A stretch of DNA of 64,000 bases from contig CAYRBD010000001.1 of assembly GCA_964422465.1 (NCBI GenBank), positions 45,052 to 109,051 on the forward strand, read 5' to 3'. Positions within the stretch are counted from its first letter, which is position 1; the number at the start of each line of letters is the position of its first letter. The notes under the pieces were generated by a model that saw only the letters and a list, made by a program, of their open reading frames with translations, searched no databases and was not told where the DNA came from. Below, one piece after another: positions 9,501 to 18,077 of this stretch. This DNA is from FW021-bin31 sp964422465. Its GTDB lineage: Bacteria > Bacteroidota > Bacteroidia > Chitinophagales > Chitinophagaceae. Position numbers and translations under genes: made by a program.

Positions 9501-10901
9501 ATGAGTAAGGAAGCGCCCATTATTGTCGGCCTGGATATAGGTACCACCAAGATTGCCGCGATTGCCGGAAGGAAAAATGAGTTTGGGAAACTGGAGATAC
9601 TGAGTTTTGGCCGGGCGGATTCGTTTGGTGTGCAACATGGTATGGTTTTGAACATTGACCAAACCATTAAGGCCATTAAAATAGCTTTACAAAATTGTTA
9701 TGCCACCAACCCCGATCTTGATATACACGAAGTGTATGTGGGTATTGCCGGACAGCATATTAAAAGTATGCAAACAAGAGGCGATATTGTGAGGGGAGAT
9801 ACAGAAACTGAAATTTCCCAAAGAGAGATTGATCAACTGATAGATGATCAATATAAGACTTATGTACCGGCGGGCGATCAGATTATTGATGTAATTCCTC
9901 AGGTCTATACGGTTGACAGCATTCCCAATATTGTTTATCCGATTGGGATGGCCGGTGTGAAAGTGGGAGCTGATTTCCACATTATTACGGGTGATAAAAA
10001 TGCGATACGCAACATAAACCGGAGTGTAGAAAAATCAGACCTTCTTATTAAAGATTTAGTATTACAGCCCCTGGCTTCAGCATCAGCCGTCATGTGCGAT
10101 CAGGATCTGGAAGCCGGTGTAGCTATTGTAGATATTGGAGGTGGCACAACTGATATTGCTGTTTTTTATGAAGGGATTTTGAAGCATACTGCCGTAATCC
10201 CTTATGGAGGGGAAAACATTACCAATGATATTAAAAATGGATTAGGCGTATTGAAAGCTCAGGCTGACCAGATGAAAGTACAATTTGGCTCGGCCCTGGC
10301 AGAAGAAACATTATCCAACGCCTATATTACCATTCCCGGATTGCGGGGACAGAAGGCACGCGAGATTTCGGTCAAGAACCTCAGTCATATTATCCAGGCA
10401 CGGATGCAGGAGATATTGGATTTTGTGGGCTACAACCTGAAACAGGCCGGGCTGGATAATAAACTTCTAAATGGGGGCATTATCCTGACAGGGGGCGGAT
10501 CACAACTTAAACATTTGGTTCAGTTAGCAGAATATACTACCGGCATCCATGCGAGGGTAGGCTATCCGAATGAACATCTTGCCTCCGGATATATAGAAGA
10601 ACTGTCTAAACCTATGTATTCTACCTGTATCGGCCTCATCCTGAAAGGTTATAATGATTATGAAAATAACCAGAAGATGACAGAACATTATGAAATCCTT
10701 AAATCACACAGGAAGGGAAAGGCGCCCAGGAAGCAAGTATCAGAGGAAGCAATACCGGTTCCGCCAATGGAGCCGGAATTAAAAAAGAAACCCAACAGAA
10801 GTGTAAATATAGGCCCTCGAAAAACGCTTAAGGAATTTATGGATTCTATGAAAAGAGGGTTGATAGATTTATTCCGGGAAGAAGAAGATGCAAAATTTTA
10901 A
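9501..10901 (+). CDS. ftsA: Cell division protein FtsA (actin-like FtsZ membrane tether)
   Basis: Actin/Hsp70-fold ATPase that tethers FtsZ to the membrane. Visible signs: phosphate-1 loop VGLDIGTTKIAA (about residues 8-19), FtsA-specific SHS2 region around residues 85-165, phosphate-2 loop VDIGGGTTDIAVF (about 210-222) and adenosine loop LTGGGSQL (about 332-339). Length 466 is longer than the E. coli protein because of a basic linker (about 395-440); the C-terminal MDSMKRGLIDLFREE stretch looks like the amphipathic membrane-targeting helix. Lies 35 bases after ftsQ and 45 before ftsZ. Confidence 0.96.
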   Translation: MSKEAPIIVGLDIGTTKIAAIAGRKNEFGKLEILSFGRADSFGVQHGMVLNIDQTIKAIKIALQNCYATNPDLDIHEVYVGIAGQHIKSMQTRGDIVRGDTETEISQREIDQLIDDQYKTYVPAGDQIIDVIPQVYTVDSIPNIVYPIGMAGVKVGADFHIITGDKNAIRNINRSVEKSDLLIKDLVLQPLASASAVMCDQDLEAGVAIVDIGGGTTDIAVFYEGILKHTAVIPYGGENITNDIKNGLGVLKAQADQMKVQFGSALAEETLSNAYITIPGLRGQKAREISVKNLSHIIQARMQEILDFVGYNLKQAGLDNKLLNGGIILTGGGSQLKHLVQLAEYTTGIHARVGYPNEHLASGYIEELSKPMYSTCIGLILKGYNDYENNQKMTEHYEILKSHRKGKAPRKQVSEEAIPVPPMEPELKKKPNRSVNIGPRKTLKEFMDSMKRGLIDLFREEEDAKF

Positions 10902-10946
10902 ATTTTTAGAAAGACTAATCCATCACAAACGTAAAAATTAAGTGTT

Positions 10947-12863
10947 ATGATTCAATTTGATATCCCTAAGGAACAGTCGTCCATTATTAAAGTTATTGGA
11001 ATGGGCGGAGGAGGAAGCAATGCCGTTAATTTCATGTATGAACAGGGCATTGAAGGTGTAGATTTTATCATCTGTAATACCGATTCTCAGGCATTGGCAG
11101 ACAGCCCGATTCCCAACAAAGTACATTTGGGGCCTCATCTCACTCAGGGGTTGGGAGCAGGCGCCAATCCCGCTATCGGACGTCAGGCTACGGAGGAATC
11201 CATGGAGGAACTGAAAAAGATCCTTGAAGTGAATACCAAAATGGCCTTCATTACCGCCGGAATGGGGGGAGGAACGGGAACCGGTGGCGCTCCCATTGTG
11301 GCTCGTATCTGTAAAGAACTCGGAATTTTGACCGTAGGTATTGTAACCTCACCTTTTTCTTATGAGGGTAGGCGACGTATGAAACAGGCAGAGGAAGGAA
11401 TCAAAAACCTTAAAGAATATGTAGATACGTTGTTGGTTATCTCCAATGACAAGCTGAGGATGCAATTTGGAAACCTTCCTTTCAAGTCTGCTTTTGCCAA
11501 GGCAGATAACATATTGGCTACAGCTGCCAAATGTATAACCGATGTAATTAATATTCATGGAGTGGTAAACGTGGATTTTGCCGATGTTTGTACAGCCATG
11601 AGGAGTGGGGGAGTAGCCATACTGGGCTCTGCTACCGCAGATGGAGAAAACCGTTCGCAGAAGGCGATTGACAGCGCGCTTTCTTCTCCTTTGTTGAATG
11701 ATAGTGATATAAGCGGTGCTAAATGGATCCTGTTGAACATCACTTCTGCAGAGGGGGAACATGAACATACCATAGATGAAATGGATACGATCCAGGCATA
11801 CGTTCAGCAACAAGCCGGAGATGAGTGTGATGTTATCCTCGGTATGGGGCATGACAATACCCTTGAGGCCAAACTGGGTGTCACCATTATTGCTACAGGT
11901 TTTCAACAGAAGCCCATCAGGCAGATGATGGAAGCAAAGAAACCCGTTCGAAAAGAGGAACCTCGTAAAATTACAATGGAGTTAGGCAAAAAAGGGGAAG
12001 AACAAAAAATGTATGATCAGAATACCCTGCCTTTTAAGGAAGAAGAGGAAGACCCGATGGCTCCAAAATTAGTCCGGCATGAGTCCGGCGAGCAACAGAT
12101 TGAAGAAGAGGCTGTCCAGGAACCGGCGGCAGAGACACCTCCACAGGAAGCCAAAGAGGAAAAATATGTTTTTGAATTAAAGGACCCGAAAGAATTGAAC
12201 CGGGAAGTGGATCAGGAGAAGGAATCTCCATCTTCTCCTCCTTCTGCGTCAGGTACTTACCATTCGGAAGCGGGGGGATATTTATCCCGGCCACGGCAGA
12301 TATATGTTGAAAGGCCGGAGCCGAGACAAGACCACGAGAGGCGTCAGGAGCAACCTGCTCCAGATGAACAGCCTGAGGATCAGGAGGAAATGAAGCTTTT
12401 TTATAAAAAAGAACCCGTGCAGCCGAAAGAGGAAACGTTCCGGCCTCAGCCCCGGCAACCCCAGGTGGACCGGCCCAGGGAAGAACCTCCACATGAGCAG
12501 GAAACATCCCCGGCAACTGAATACCTGCGAGGAGCAGAGGCAGAAAAGCAGCAGGAAGTTCCGGAACAGACAGCGGAGCAACTTTCCTATGTTTCACAAG
12601 ATCAATTGGCGGCTCAGCAAAAAGCCGCGGAAGAAAGAAGGTCTCGGTTACGTGAACTCAGTTTTGATGTAAAGAAAATGGAAGACCCTTATGAAGTAGA
12701 AACCGTGCCGGCTTATATCCGGAAAAATATTTCTCTTCAGCAAAACTCCGAACCTTCTGCTGAAGACCCCTATTCGGGATATCACGTAAAAAAGACTGCT
12801 GATGGCAAGCAGACTGAAATCAGTACGATTAATACTTTTCTTGATGGTAAAAAACCAGATTGA
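10947..12863 (+). CDS. ftsZ: Cell division protein FtsZ with a very long acidic/proline-rich C-terminal linker
   Basis: Tubulin-like GTPase that forms the Z ring. The GTPase domain occupies about residues 1-320, with GMGGGGSNAVN near 18-28 and the tubulin signature GGGTGTG at about 107-113. After it comes a linker of about 265 residues rich in E, P, Q and R, much longer than the linkers of model FtsZ proteins. A likely binding peptide, VPAYIRKNISL, sits at about residues 587-597, followed by a further 41 residues ending NTFLDGKKPD; this split arrangement with a terminal NxFL-type motif is usual in Bacteroidota. Total 638 residues. Last gene of the dcw cluster, ended by a terminator. Confidence 0.97.
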   Translation: MIQFDIPKEQSSIIKVIGMGGGGSNAVNFMYEQGIEGVDFIICNTDSQALADSPIPNKVHLGPHLTQGLGAGANPAIGRQATEESMEELKKILEVNTKMAFITAGMGGGTGTGGAPIVARICKELGILTVGIVTSPFSYEGRRRMKQAEEGIKNLKEYVDTLLVISNDKLRMQFGNLPFKSAFAKADNILATAAKCITDVINIHGVVNVDFADVCTAMRSGGVAILGSATADGENRSQKAIDSALSSPLLNDSDISGAKWILLNITSAEGEHEHTIDEMDTIQAYVQQQAGDECDVILGMGHDNTLEAKLGVTIIATGFQQKPIRQMMEAKKPVRKEEPRKITMELGKKGEEQKMYDQNTLPFKEEEEDPMAPKLVRHESGEQQIEEEAVQEPAAETPPQEAKEEKYVFELKDPKELNREVDQEKESPSSPPSASGTYHSEAGGYLSRPRQIYVERPEPRQDHERRQEQPAPDEQPEDQEEMKLFYKKEPVQPKEETFRPQPRQPQVDRPREEPPHEQETSPATEYLRGAEAEKQQEVPEQTAEQLSYVSQDQLAAQQKAAEERRSRLRELSFDVKKMEDPYEVETVPAYIRKNISLQQNSEPSAEDPYSGYHVKKTADGKQTEISTINTFLDGKKPD

Positions 12864-12883
12864 ATGGGCTGAAATCAGTGTTA

Positions 12884-12929
12884 AAAAGCCTTTCGACTCG
12901 GGTCGGAAGGCTTTTGTTTTTTCTTTTTA
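12884..12929 (+). terminator. Intrinsic terminator ending the dcw cluster
   Basis: A 14-base-pair stem (12884-12897 with 12902-12915, one G-U pair) closes a TCGG tetraloop and is followed by a T-rich tract at 12917-12929. It begins 20 bases after the ftsZ stop and separates the dcw cluster from upp. Confidence 0.9.
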
Positions 12930-12958
12930 ATTTCTACTTTTAACTCAAATTTAAAACC

Positions 12959-13609
12959 ATGGTCATCAATTTGAGTGAGCACTATTCTATTGTTAGTGAT
13001 TGGGTTGCGGAAATTAGAGACAAGCAGATTCAGCAGGACCGCATGCGGTTCAGGTACAATACCGAAAGAATAGGGGAAATCGCGGGTTATGAGATTAGCA
13101 AACAGTTAGATTTTTCTGAAAAAGAGGTGCAAACGCCATTGGGCACTGCTCGTTGCGGGATATTGAAAGAACAACCGGTGCTGGCTACTATTTTGAGGGC
13201 CGGTATCCCCCTGCACAGCGGCCTCTCCCGTGTTTTTGATCATGCCGATCATGCTTTTGTAGGCGCCTATCGTAAGCACAAGCACGATGGTTCCTTTGAT
13301 ATTCACCTGGAGTATCTCTCCTGTCCAGATCTTGAAGACCGGACCCTTATTTTAGTAGATCCCATGCTCGCTACCGGTTCTTCACTAGTGAAGACTCTTA
13401 GGCAACTTATTCAGGTTGGCAAGCCCAAACGCATACACATTGTTACGGTTATCGCGGCTACCCAGGGAATTGAAAACATGACAGAACACTTTCCGGACAG
13501 CACCCTCTGGGCCGGTGCTATCGATGAAAAACTAAATAACAAAGGCTATATAATTCCCGGTATTGGCGATGCCGGAGACCTGGCCTATGGGCCTAAAAAA
13601 CAAGGATAA
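12959..13609 (+). CDS. upp: Uracil phosphoribosyltransferase Upp
   Basis: Type I phosphoribosyltransferase of pyrimidine salvage, converting uracil and PRPP to UMP. The PRPP-binding motif LILVDPMLATGSS is at about residues 129-141 and the C-terminal uracil-binding segment YIIPGIGDAGD at about 197-207; both are typical of Upp. Also conserved is ILRAGIPLHSGL near residue 79. Length 216 is normal. Stands alone between the ftsZ terminator and the padR operon. Confidence 0.96.
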   Translation: MVINLSEHYSIVSDWVAEIRDKQIQQDRMRFRYNTERIGEIAGYEISKQLDFSEKEVQTPLGTARCGILKEQPVLATILRAGIPLHSGLSRVFDHADHAFVGAYRKHKHDGSFDIHLEYLSCPDLEDRTLILVDPMLATGSSLVKTLRQLIQVGKPKRIHIVTVIAATQGIENMTEHFPDSTLWAGAIDEKLNNKGYIIPGIGDAGDLAYGPKKQG

Positions 13610-13645
13610 AAAGAAAAAGACTAAAAAATCCACTTAAAAAAATAA

Positions 13646-13680
13646 AAATATGGTACTATGTGTTGCATGGTACCATATTT
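13646..13680 (+). promoter_or_regulatory. Palindromic operator candidate of the PadR-type repressor
   Basis: Perfect 11-base inverted repeat AAATATGGTAC / GTACCATATTT separated by 13 bases (TATGTGTTGCATG, which itself contains ATG-N5-CAT-like symmetry). It covers the -33 box of the promoter just below. PadR repressors bind palindromes over their own promoters, so autorepression of padR and the PspC gene is inferred. Confidence 0.7.
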
Positions 13681-13693
13681 ATTTGTATCTTTG
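13663..13693 (+). promoter_or_regulatory. Promoter of the padR-pspC operon
   Basis: TTG at 13663-13665, 20-base spacer, TATCTTTG at 13686-13693, matching the Bacteroidota consensus TTTG / TAnnTTTG. The predicted transcript starts near 13700, about 23 bases before padR. Confidence 0.65.
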
Positions 13694-13722
13694 CTTCATC
13701 ATTGATTTATTAACTGGATGAA

Positions 13723-14064
13723 ATGAAGATAGCAAACACGCAATCACAGATGCGGAAAGGGATTTTGGAGTTTTGTATCCTTTCCGTAATCAGGCAGCAG
13801 GAGGCTTATCCCTCGGATATCATTCAAAAGATGAAAGAATCGAAGTTGAATGTGTTTGAAGGAACGCTTTATCCTTTGCTAACCCGTTTGAAAAATGCCG
13901 GACTTCTGACCTACCGTTGGGTAGAAAGCAATTCGGGCCCGCCGCGGAAATATTTTACCATGACGGAAGCGGGAGAAGATTTTTATCAGCAACTGGAAAA
14001 AACCTGGAACCAGTTATCAGGCGCAGTCAATCATTTAACGCAATCCACCAATCAGAATAAATAA
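13723..14064 (+). CDS. PadR family transcriptional repressor
   Basis: Small (113 residues) winged-helix regulator. Starts with the usual PadR layout: QMRKGILEFCILSVI (first helix), SDIIQKMKESKLNVFEGTLYPLLTRLKNAGLL (recognition helix and wing, residues about 30-62) and a final helix for dimerisation. Lies 20 bases before a PspC-domain membrane protein, a pairing seen often in Bacteroidota. The palindrome upstream probably is its own operator. The inducing signal is not visible; envelope stress is a reasonable guess given its partner. Confidence 0.92.
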   Translation: MKIANTQSQMRKGILEFCILSVIRQQEAYPSDIIQKMKESKLNVFEGTLYPLLTRLKNAGLLTYRWVESNSGPPRKYFTMTEAGEDFYQQLEKTWNQLSGAVNHLTQSTNQNK

Positions 14065-14084
14065 CTCCAAAATCTACCACTACA

Positions 14085-15950
14085 ATGAAGAAGATTATTA
14101 ACATCAATTTGTCAGGGCGTCTCGTTCCAATAGAAGATTCTGCTTATGAACTTTTAAAGGAATATCTGGACAGCTTAACCCGTCATTTCAGCCGGGAAGA
14201 AGGCGGAGATGAAATTGTCAGCGATATAGAAGATCGCATTGCCGAGCTTTTTCAGGAAAAACTGAAAAAAGGAGCCCATTGCATTACCGATGAAGACGTG
14301 CATGCTATGGTAGCTGTCATGGGACGCCCGGAACAATTAGAAGAAGAAACTTCTACCGAACCGGAGGAAAAACAACCTTATGAAGAAAAAGACACTCAAG
14401 ATCGGGAGGCGCCGGAACCCAAGCGGCTGCTTCGTAACCAGAAAGACCAGTTGATTGGTGGTGTTTGTTCCGGTATTGCCAATTATTTTAACATTGATCC
14501 GGCTGTCATACGGATCATTACCTTCCTGTTGATATGGGCTTATGGCGTGGGGCTATTGGCCTATGTCATCTTGTGGATTATTATACCGGGGAGTAGTAAA
14601 ATAACGACTACGCTCCGCCGGCGGTTGTATCGCGATCCGGATCACAAGGTTATCGGTGGTGTGGCTTCGGGATTAGCTGCTTATTTTAAAATTGATCCAA
14701 TCATACCGAGAATTATCTTTGTTTTACCGCTGCTGAGTGTCATTTTTGTAGGTATCCTGGGAAATGGTTTTAATTTCTGGGGTATGCATCATGTATTCTT
14801 CCCTCTTTCTGTAGGCGCTTTGCCTTCTTTGTGGTTGTTGTATATCATTTTGTGGATTGCTGTTCCTAAAGCGGTGACTCCTGCAGAAAAACTGGAAATG
14901 AGGGGTGAAAAGGTAGATTTACAGAGCTTATCGAATGCCTATAAATCTACCGAAGACGAAAAAAAAAAGGTAAGCCCGGAGACGGGCGATATGGCTACTG
15001 TCCGGCAGGTTAATACCAGAAAGCACAATGGTGCCGGCGCGGTATTTGGCACTTTGGTTAAGATTTTCCTTTACTTTATTCTGGGTATCATCATCATTGC
15101 CTTGTTGGGTGTCTTGATTGGGATATTGGGTGGTTTTGTTGGCGTAGCTGCTTTATCTTCTGTGGCTTTCCCGATAAAGACCTTACTGTTAGGCACCACC
15201 GTTCAGAAAATACTGATATGGCCCGCTATTATTCTTACGGTTGGTATTCCGATTATTGCTGTTATCTGGTTTTTGATAAAATTGATTACCGGTTTTCGTC
15301 CCCGTTCACGTTACGTGGGTGGCACGCTGTTTATTCTATGGATCATAGGAATCATTTGTGTGGTAAGTCTGGTTTTTTCCATAGGTAAGGATTTCAGAAT
15401 GCGTTCTACGCAGGCTACGGAAATTGACCTGGTACAACCCCGGGGAACTTTGATCCTCGCCCACCAGTCTGATGACCTGGACTGGGAAGGATTGAAGGGA
15501 AATATAATTATTAATCATCGGAATAGTTGGAATTGGAGTGGTTGGTCAGATTTAATTCAGACCAATAATGACACCACCCGGCTTAGCCTGATTAAAATAG
15601 TGGTTCGTGACAGCCCGGATAGCAATTATCATCTTCGCATGGTTCGGTATGCCAATGGGAGCACTACCCGTCAGGCAGCGCATTTTGCCTCTCTGATTCA
15701 GTATCACATTGTCCAGAAAGATTCTGTTTTGTATCTCCCGGAGGGATTTAAAATATTTCCGGGGGTTCCTTTTAGAAACCAACATCTCCTTTTAAAGATA
15801 TATGTACCAAAAGGAAAGGATATTGATTTCAGAGACGGGATTGGAAAGTGGCGTAAGGGGTATTTTGATGATGACAGATGGGAAGGCCGGGATGAGGATA
15901 GCTGGGTAAACCATCGGCAGGTGGTGTATCAGGGAAGCGAATCCTGGTAA
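14085..15950 (+). CDS. Membrane protein with two PspC domains
   Basis: Inner-membrane protein of 621 residues. Residues 1-95 form a soluble N-terminal domain found ahead of PspC domains in Bacteroidota (IININLSGRLVPIEDSAYELL start). Two PspC-type domains follow, at about 112-170 (QLIGGVCSGIANYFNIDP) and 177-262 (KVIGGVASGLAAYFKIDP), each with paired hydrophobic segments. After a charged linker come further membrane segments (about 320-440) and a C-terminal soluble domain rich in tryptophan and aromatic residues. PspC proteins respond to envelope stress in proteobacteria; here the role is inferred. Co-transcribed with padR. Its last 22 bases overlap the end of a convergent lipoprotein gene. 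Confidence 0.88.
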   Translation: MKKIININLSGRLVPIEDSAYELLKEYLDSLTRHFSREEGGDEIVSDIEDRIAELFQEKLKKGAHCITDEDVHAMVAVMGRPEQLEEETSTEPEEKQPYEEKDTQDREAPEPKRLLRNQKDQLIGGVCSGIANYFNIDPAVIRIITFLLIWAYGVGLLAYVILWIIIPGSSKITTTLRRRLYRDPDHKVIGGVASGLAAYFKIDPIIPRIIFVLPLLSVIFVGILGNGFNFWGMHHVFFPLSVGALPSLWLLYIILWIAVPKAVTPAEKLEMRGEKVDLQSLSNAYKSTEDEKKKVSPETGDMATVRQVNTRKHNGAGAVFGTLVKIFLYFILGIIIIALLGVLIGILGGFVGVAALSSVAFPIKTLLLGTTVQKILIWPAIILTVGIPIIAVIWFLIKLITGFRPRSRYVGGTLFILWIIGIICVVSLVFSIGKDFRMRSTQATEIDLVQPRGTLILAHQSDDLDWEGLKGNIIINHRNSWNWSGWSDLIQTNNDTTRLSLIKIVVRDSPDSNYHLRMVRYANGSTTRQAAHFASLIQYHIVQKDSVLYLPEGFKIFPGVPFRNQHLLLKIYVPKGKDIDFRDGIGKWRKGYFDDDRWEGRDEDSWVNHRQVVYQGSESW

Positions 15951-16576
15951 CGGTATTCCGTAATAACACCGGCATTTAGATTGATTCGCCACAATACCGG
16001 TAAAGTTTTGTTCTTCAGGTTGGCATCCGATTCTCCTGTTACGATTATGATGCTGTCGTTCAGCCATTCGGCCAGTTGAAAGGCCGTCCCGGGACCCGCA
16101 AAAAGCAGGCGGGTTTTTGTTCTTTCTGAAAGAGAAACCAAGTTTACTTCGCTGTCGGGTTCTCCTCCCTCCCAGGCTTTACCAGAATCAGGAGGGATGA
16201 GGCCATAGCTGTAAAGATCAATTGCCCTGGACCGGTCAGGGGAAAGAATAAAATAAGGACGGAAGGTACGCCATTTTTCTTCTGTGAATTTTTGTGGATG
16301 ATCTGTGTCTAAAGAATCCGTTTGTTTATTCTTGAACCGGGATGCGGAGAAACGCTGATAGTTCTTTTCCATCCTGGTCTTCCATTTTTCAAGCTCCGGA
16401 TTTTGAAACCACTGTTCTATTTCTGTTCCGGCTGACACTGCGTTTTCTATAGAATCCTGACGGGCAGTTTCCGAATTTTGCTCCTGGCTTTTTTTATCAC
16501 CACTTCCACAGCCAGTGAGTAGGAATGTCAGGGTGAAAATGCATGCTATCCATCCTTTTATTTTTCTCCTGGTCAT
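15929..16576 (-). CDS. Lipoprotein of unknown function
   Basis: 215 residues with a basic start, a hydrophobic stretch and lipobox LLTGC (Cys23), so it should be lipid-anchored in the envelope. The mature part begins with a serine/glutamate/glutamine-rich linker and continues as a domain with several Trp and beta-type segments (for example DSIIIVTGESDANLKNK); I do not recognise the family. Lies 12 bases downstream of the polysaccharide deacetylase gene, so probably in one operon with it. The 3' end overlaps the convergent PspC gene by 22 bases. Confidence 0.75.
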   Translation of the reverse strand: MTRRKIKGWIACIFTLTFLLTGCGSGDKKSQEQNSETARQDSIENAVSAGTEIEQWFQNPELEKWKTRMEKNYQRFSASRFKNKQTDSLDTDHPQKFTEEKWRTFRPYFILSPDRSRAIDLYSYGLIPPDSGKAWEGGEPDSEVNLVSLSERTKTRLLFAGPGTAFQLAEWLNDSIIIVTGESDANLKNKTLPVLWRINLNAGVITEYRYQDSLP

Positions 16577-16588
16577 AAACAGGCCTTG

Positions 16589-17224
16589 TTAAGTGATTAA
16601 ATGTTGTAAACTTTCCATTTTGTAGCCTTTCTTTTTAAGGTGGGTTAGTAAACGAGGCAGCGTGTAAGTCATTCTTTCCCGTGCCTTATCGCTATCGTGA
16701 AAGACAATGATGGAGCCGGAACGGAATTTAAATAGGACCTTCTGAAGGCAGGTCTGTGGCTGGCGCTCGGTATCAAAATCCCCACTGAGAATATCCCACA
16801 TGATAATTTTTATACCCGGGAATTTTTTAGTCAGCGCCTTGATTTGGCGGGGTTTGATTTTCCCATAAGGCGGTCTGAACAGGAGAGAAGGGATGTACTT
16901 CTTTGCTTCTTCTACATTGGCTACATAGTCGGCTGTTTTGGTTTTCCACCCATTGAGATGATTGTGTGTATGATTTCCGAGGGCATGCCCTTCCTCAAAA
17001 ATTTCCTGGTAAAGATCCGGATGCTCTACCACATTTTTGCCAATGCAAAAGAAGGTGGCTTTTGCATCATATTTTTTCAGTGTTTCCAGGATAAAAGGGG
17101 TGGTTTCGGGATTGGGACCATCATCAAAAGTGATATATACTGTTTTTTCTGCCGGGTTAAGCTTCCAAATACATTCTTTGGAAAACATTTTTAGCCAGGC
17201 AGGGGTACGCGTTAAATAAAACAT
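16589..17224 (-). CDS. NodB-type polysaccharide deacetylase
   Basis: Carbohydrate esterase family 4 enzyme, removing N- or O-acetyl groups from a polysaccharide (peptidoglycan, chitin-type or exopolysaccharide; the substrate cannot be read). All NodB motifs are present: TFDDGPNP with the catalytic and metal aspartates D34 and D35, HTHNH with metal histidines H85 and H89, RPPYG, the tryptophan-containing MWDILSGDFD and the final VFHDS. 211 residues. The frame is open to 17281, but those 19 extra residues are unlike the family; ATG 17224 (MFYLTR) is chosen. No clear signal peptide, so the site of action is open. Followed closely by a lipoprotein gene. Confidence 0.9.
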   Translation of the reverse strand: MFYLTRTPAWLKMFSKECIWKLNPAEKTVYITFDDGPNPETTPFILETLKKYDAKATFFCIGKNVVEHPDLYQEIFEEGHALGNHTHNHLNGWKTKTADYVANVEEAKKYIPSLLFRPPYGKIKPRQIKALTKKFPGIKIIMWDILSGDFDTERQPQTCLQKVLFKFRSGSIIVFHDSDKARERMTYTLPRLLTHLKKKGYKMESLQHLIT

Positions 17225-17361
17225 AGTATCTGATTCTATTTCAAAATTACGGCTAATATTTAGAAGGGCATGATTAATCATTTGTGAATATTTTCAAACT
17301 TTGGAGGTGCATAACTCACCAGGCGCTATGGATTTGAATCAAGATGCTTGTCTGGAATCTT

Positions 17362-17391
17362 TTGTTAAGAAATATTAATGGTTTATCTTAG
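17362..17391 (+). promoter_or_regulatory. Promoter of the secreted protein gene at 17440
   Basis: TTTTG ending at 17364, 19-base spacer, TATCTTAG at 17384-17391 (one mismatch to TAnnTTTG). The start is predicted near 17398, which excludes the longer frame start at 17401 and supports ATG 17440. Confidence 0.5.
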
Positions 17392-17439
17392 CTTTAAAAG
17401 TTGTTTAAATTTTTATCCTTTAAATTTAAAACTGTTGCT

Positions 17440-18027
17440 ATGAAAAAGTTATTGCTTATAGGGTTTGTCCTGTGCAGCCTCACTGCATTTTCACAAAATA
17501 AGATTCTGCCCAAAAATATTCAAATAAAAACAGCAGTTCAGGCTGCGCCCGAAATGTACCGGGAAGGGGCCAAAGTGTTGGGTTATGATCAAAATGGGAA
17601 GCTTGTTATCTTGCGGGAAGGGACTAACGACATGATTTGTCTGGCAGATGACCCGGATAAAAAAGGAATTAGTGTAGCCTGCTACAGCGACAAACTGGAA
17701 CCTTTTATGAAACGTGGCCGGGAGTTGATAGCAGAGGGAAAGACCGAAACCGAAAAACGTCAAATTCGTAAAGAAGAAATTGAAGAAGGGAAGTTGAAAA
17801 TGCCGTCTGTAGTGGCCATGCTTTACGTCCTGTCTGCAGATGATACCGATTATAATCCTCAAACAGGAGAATTTAAAAAAAGCTACTTGCGCTATGTACT
17901 TTATAAACCCTACATGACTGCAGCAGAGACAGGCCTTCCAACTAAACCCCAAGGCCCAGGCATGCCCTGGCTGATGGATGCCAATAGCCAGCGTTCTCAT
18001 ATCATGATCTCTCCTAAAAGAGAATGA
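17440..18027 (+). CDS. Secreted protein of unknown function
   Basis: 195 residues beginning with a clear Sec signal peptide (MKKLLLIGFVLCSLTAFSQ). The mature part has a conserved-looking two-part build: a beta-rich stretch (GAKVLGYDQNGKLVILREGTND), a central helical, strongly charged segment (about residues 90-125), and a C-terminal tail with GPGMPWLMDANSQRSHIMIS. I recall similar tails in uncharacterised periplasmic proteins but cannot name a family. A start 39 bases upstream is possible in frame but would precede the predicted transcript start. Monocistronic, convergent with carB. Confidence 0.8.
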   Translation: MKKLLLIGFVLCSLTAFSQNKILPKNIQIKTAVQAAPEMYREGAKVLGYDQNGKLVILREGTNDMICLADDPDKKGISVACYSDKLEPFMKRGRELIAEGKTETEKRQIRKEEIEEGKLKMPSVVAMLYVLSADDTDYNPQTGEFKKSYLRYVLYKPYMTAAETGLPTKPQGPGMPWLMDANSQRSHIMISPKRE

Positions 18028-18077
18028 GGGCTTTCCTAAGTTGTAGTATTCGAACTTCCCAAATCTAAAAAAGGGAA

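Noticed and set aside
11349..11906. Open frame of 185 codons on the - strand inside ftsZ
   Set aside because: Opposite the highly conserved FtsZ GTPase domain; cysteine-rich, no family signs. Shadow frame.
12034..12597. Leucine/proline-rich open frame of 187 codons on the - strand in the ftsZ linker
   Set aside because: The mirror of an E/P/Q-rich linker naturally gives a leucine-rich frame; no start context or homology signs.
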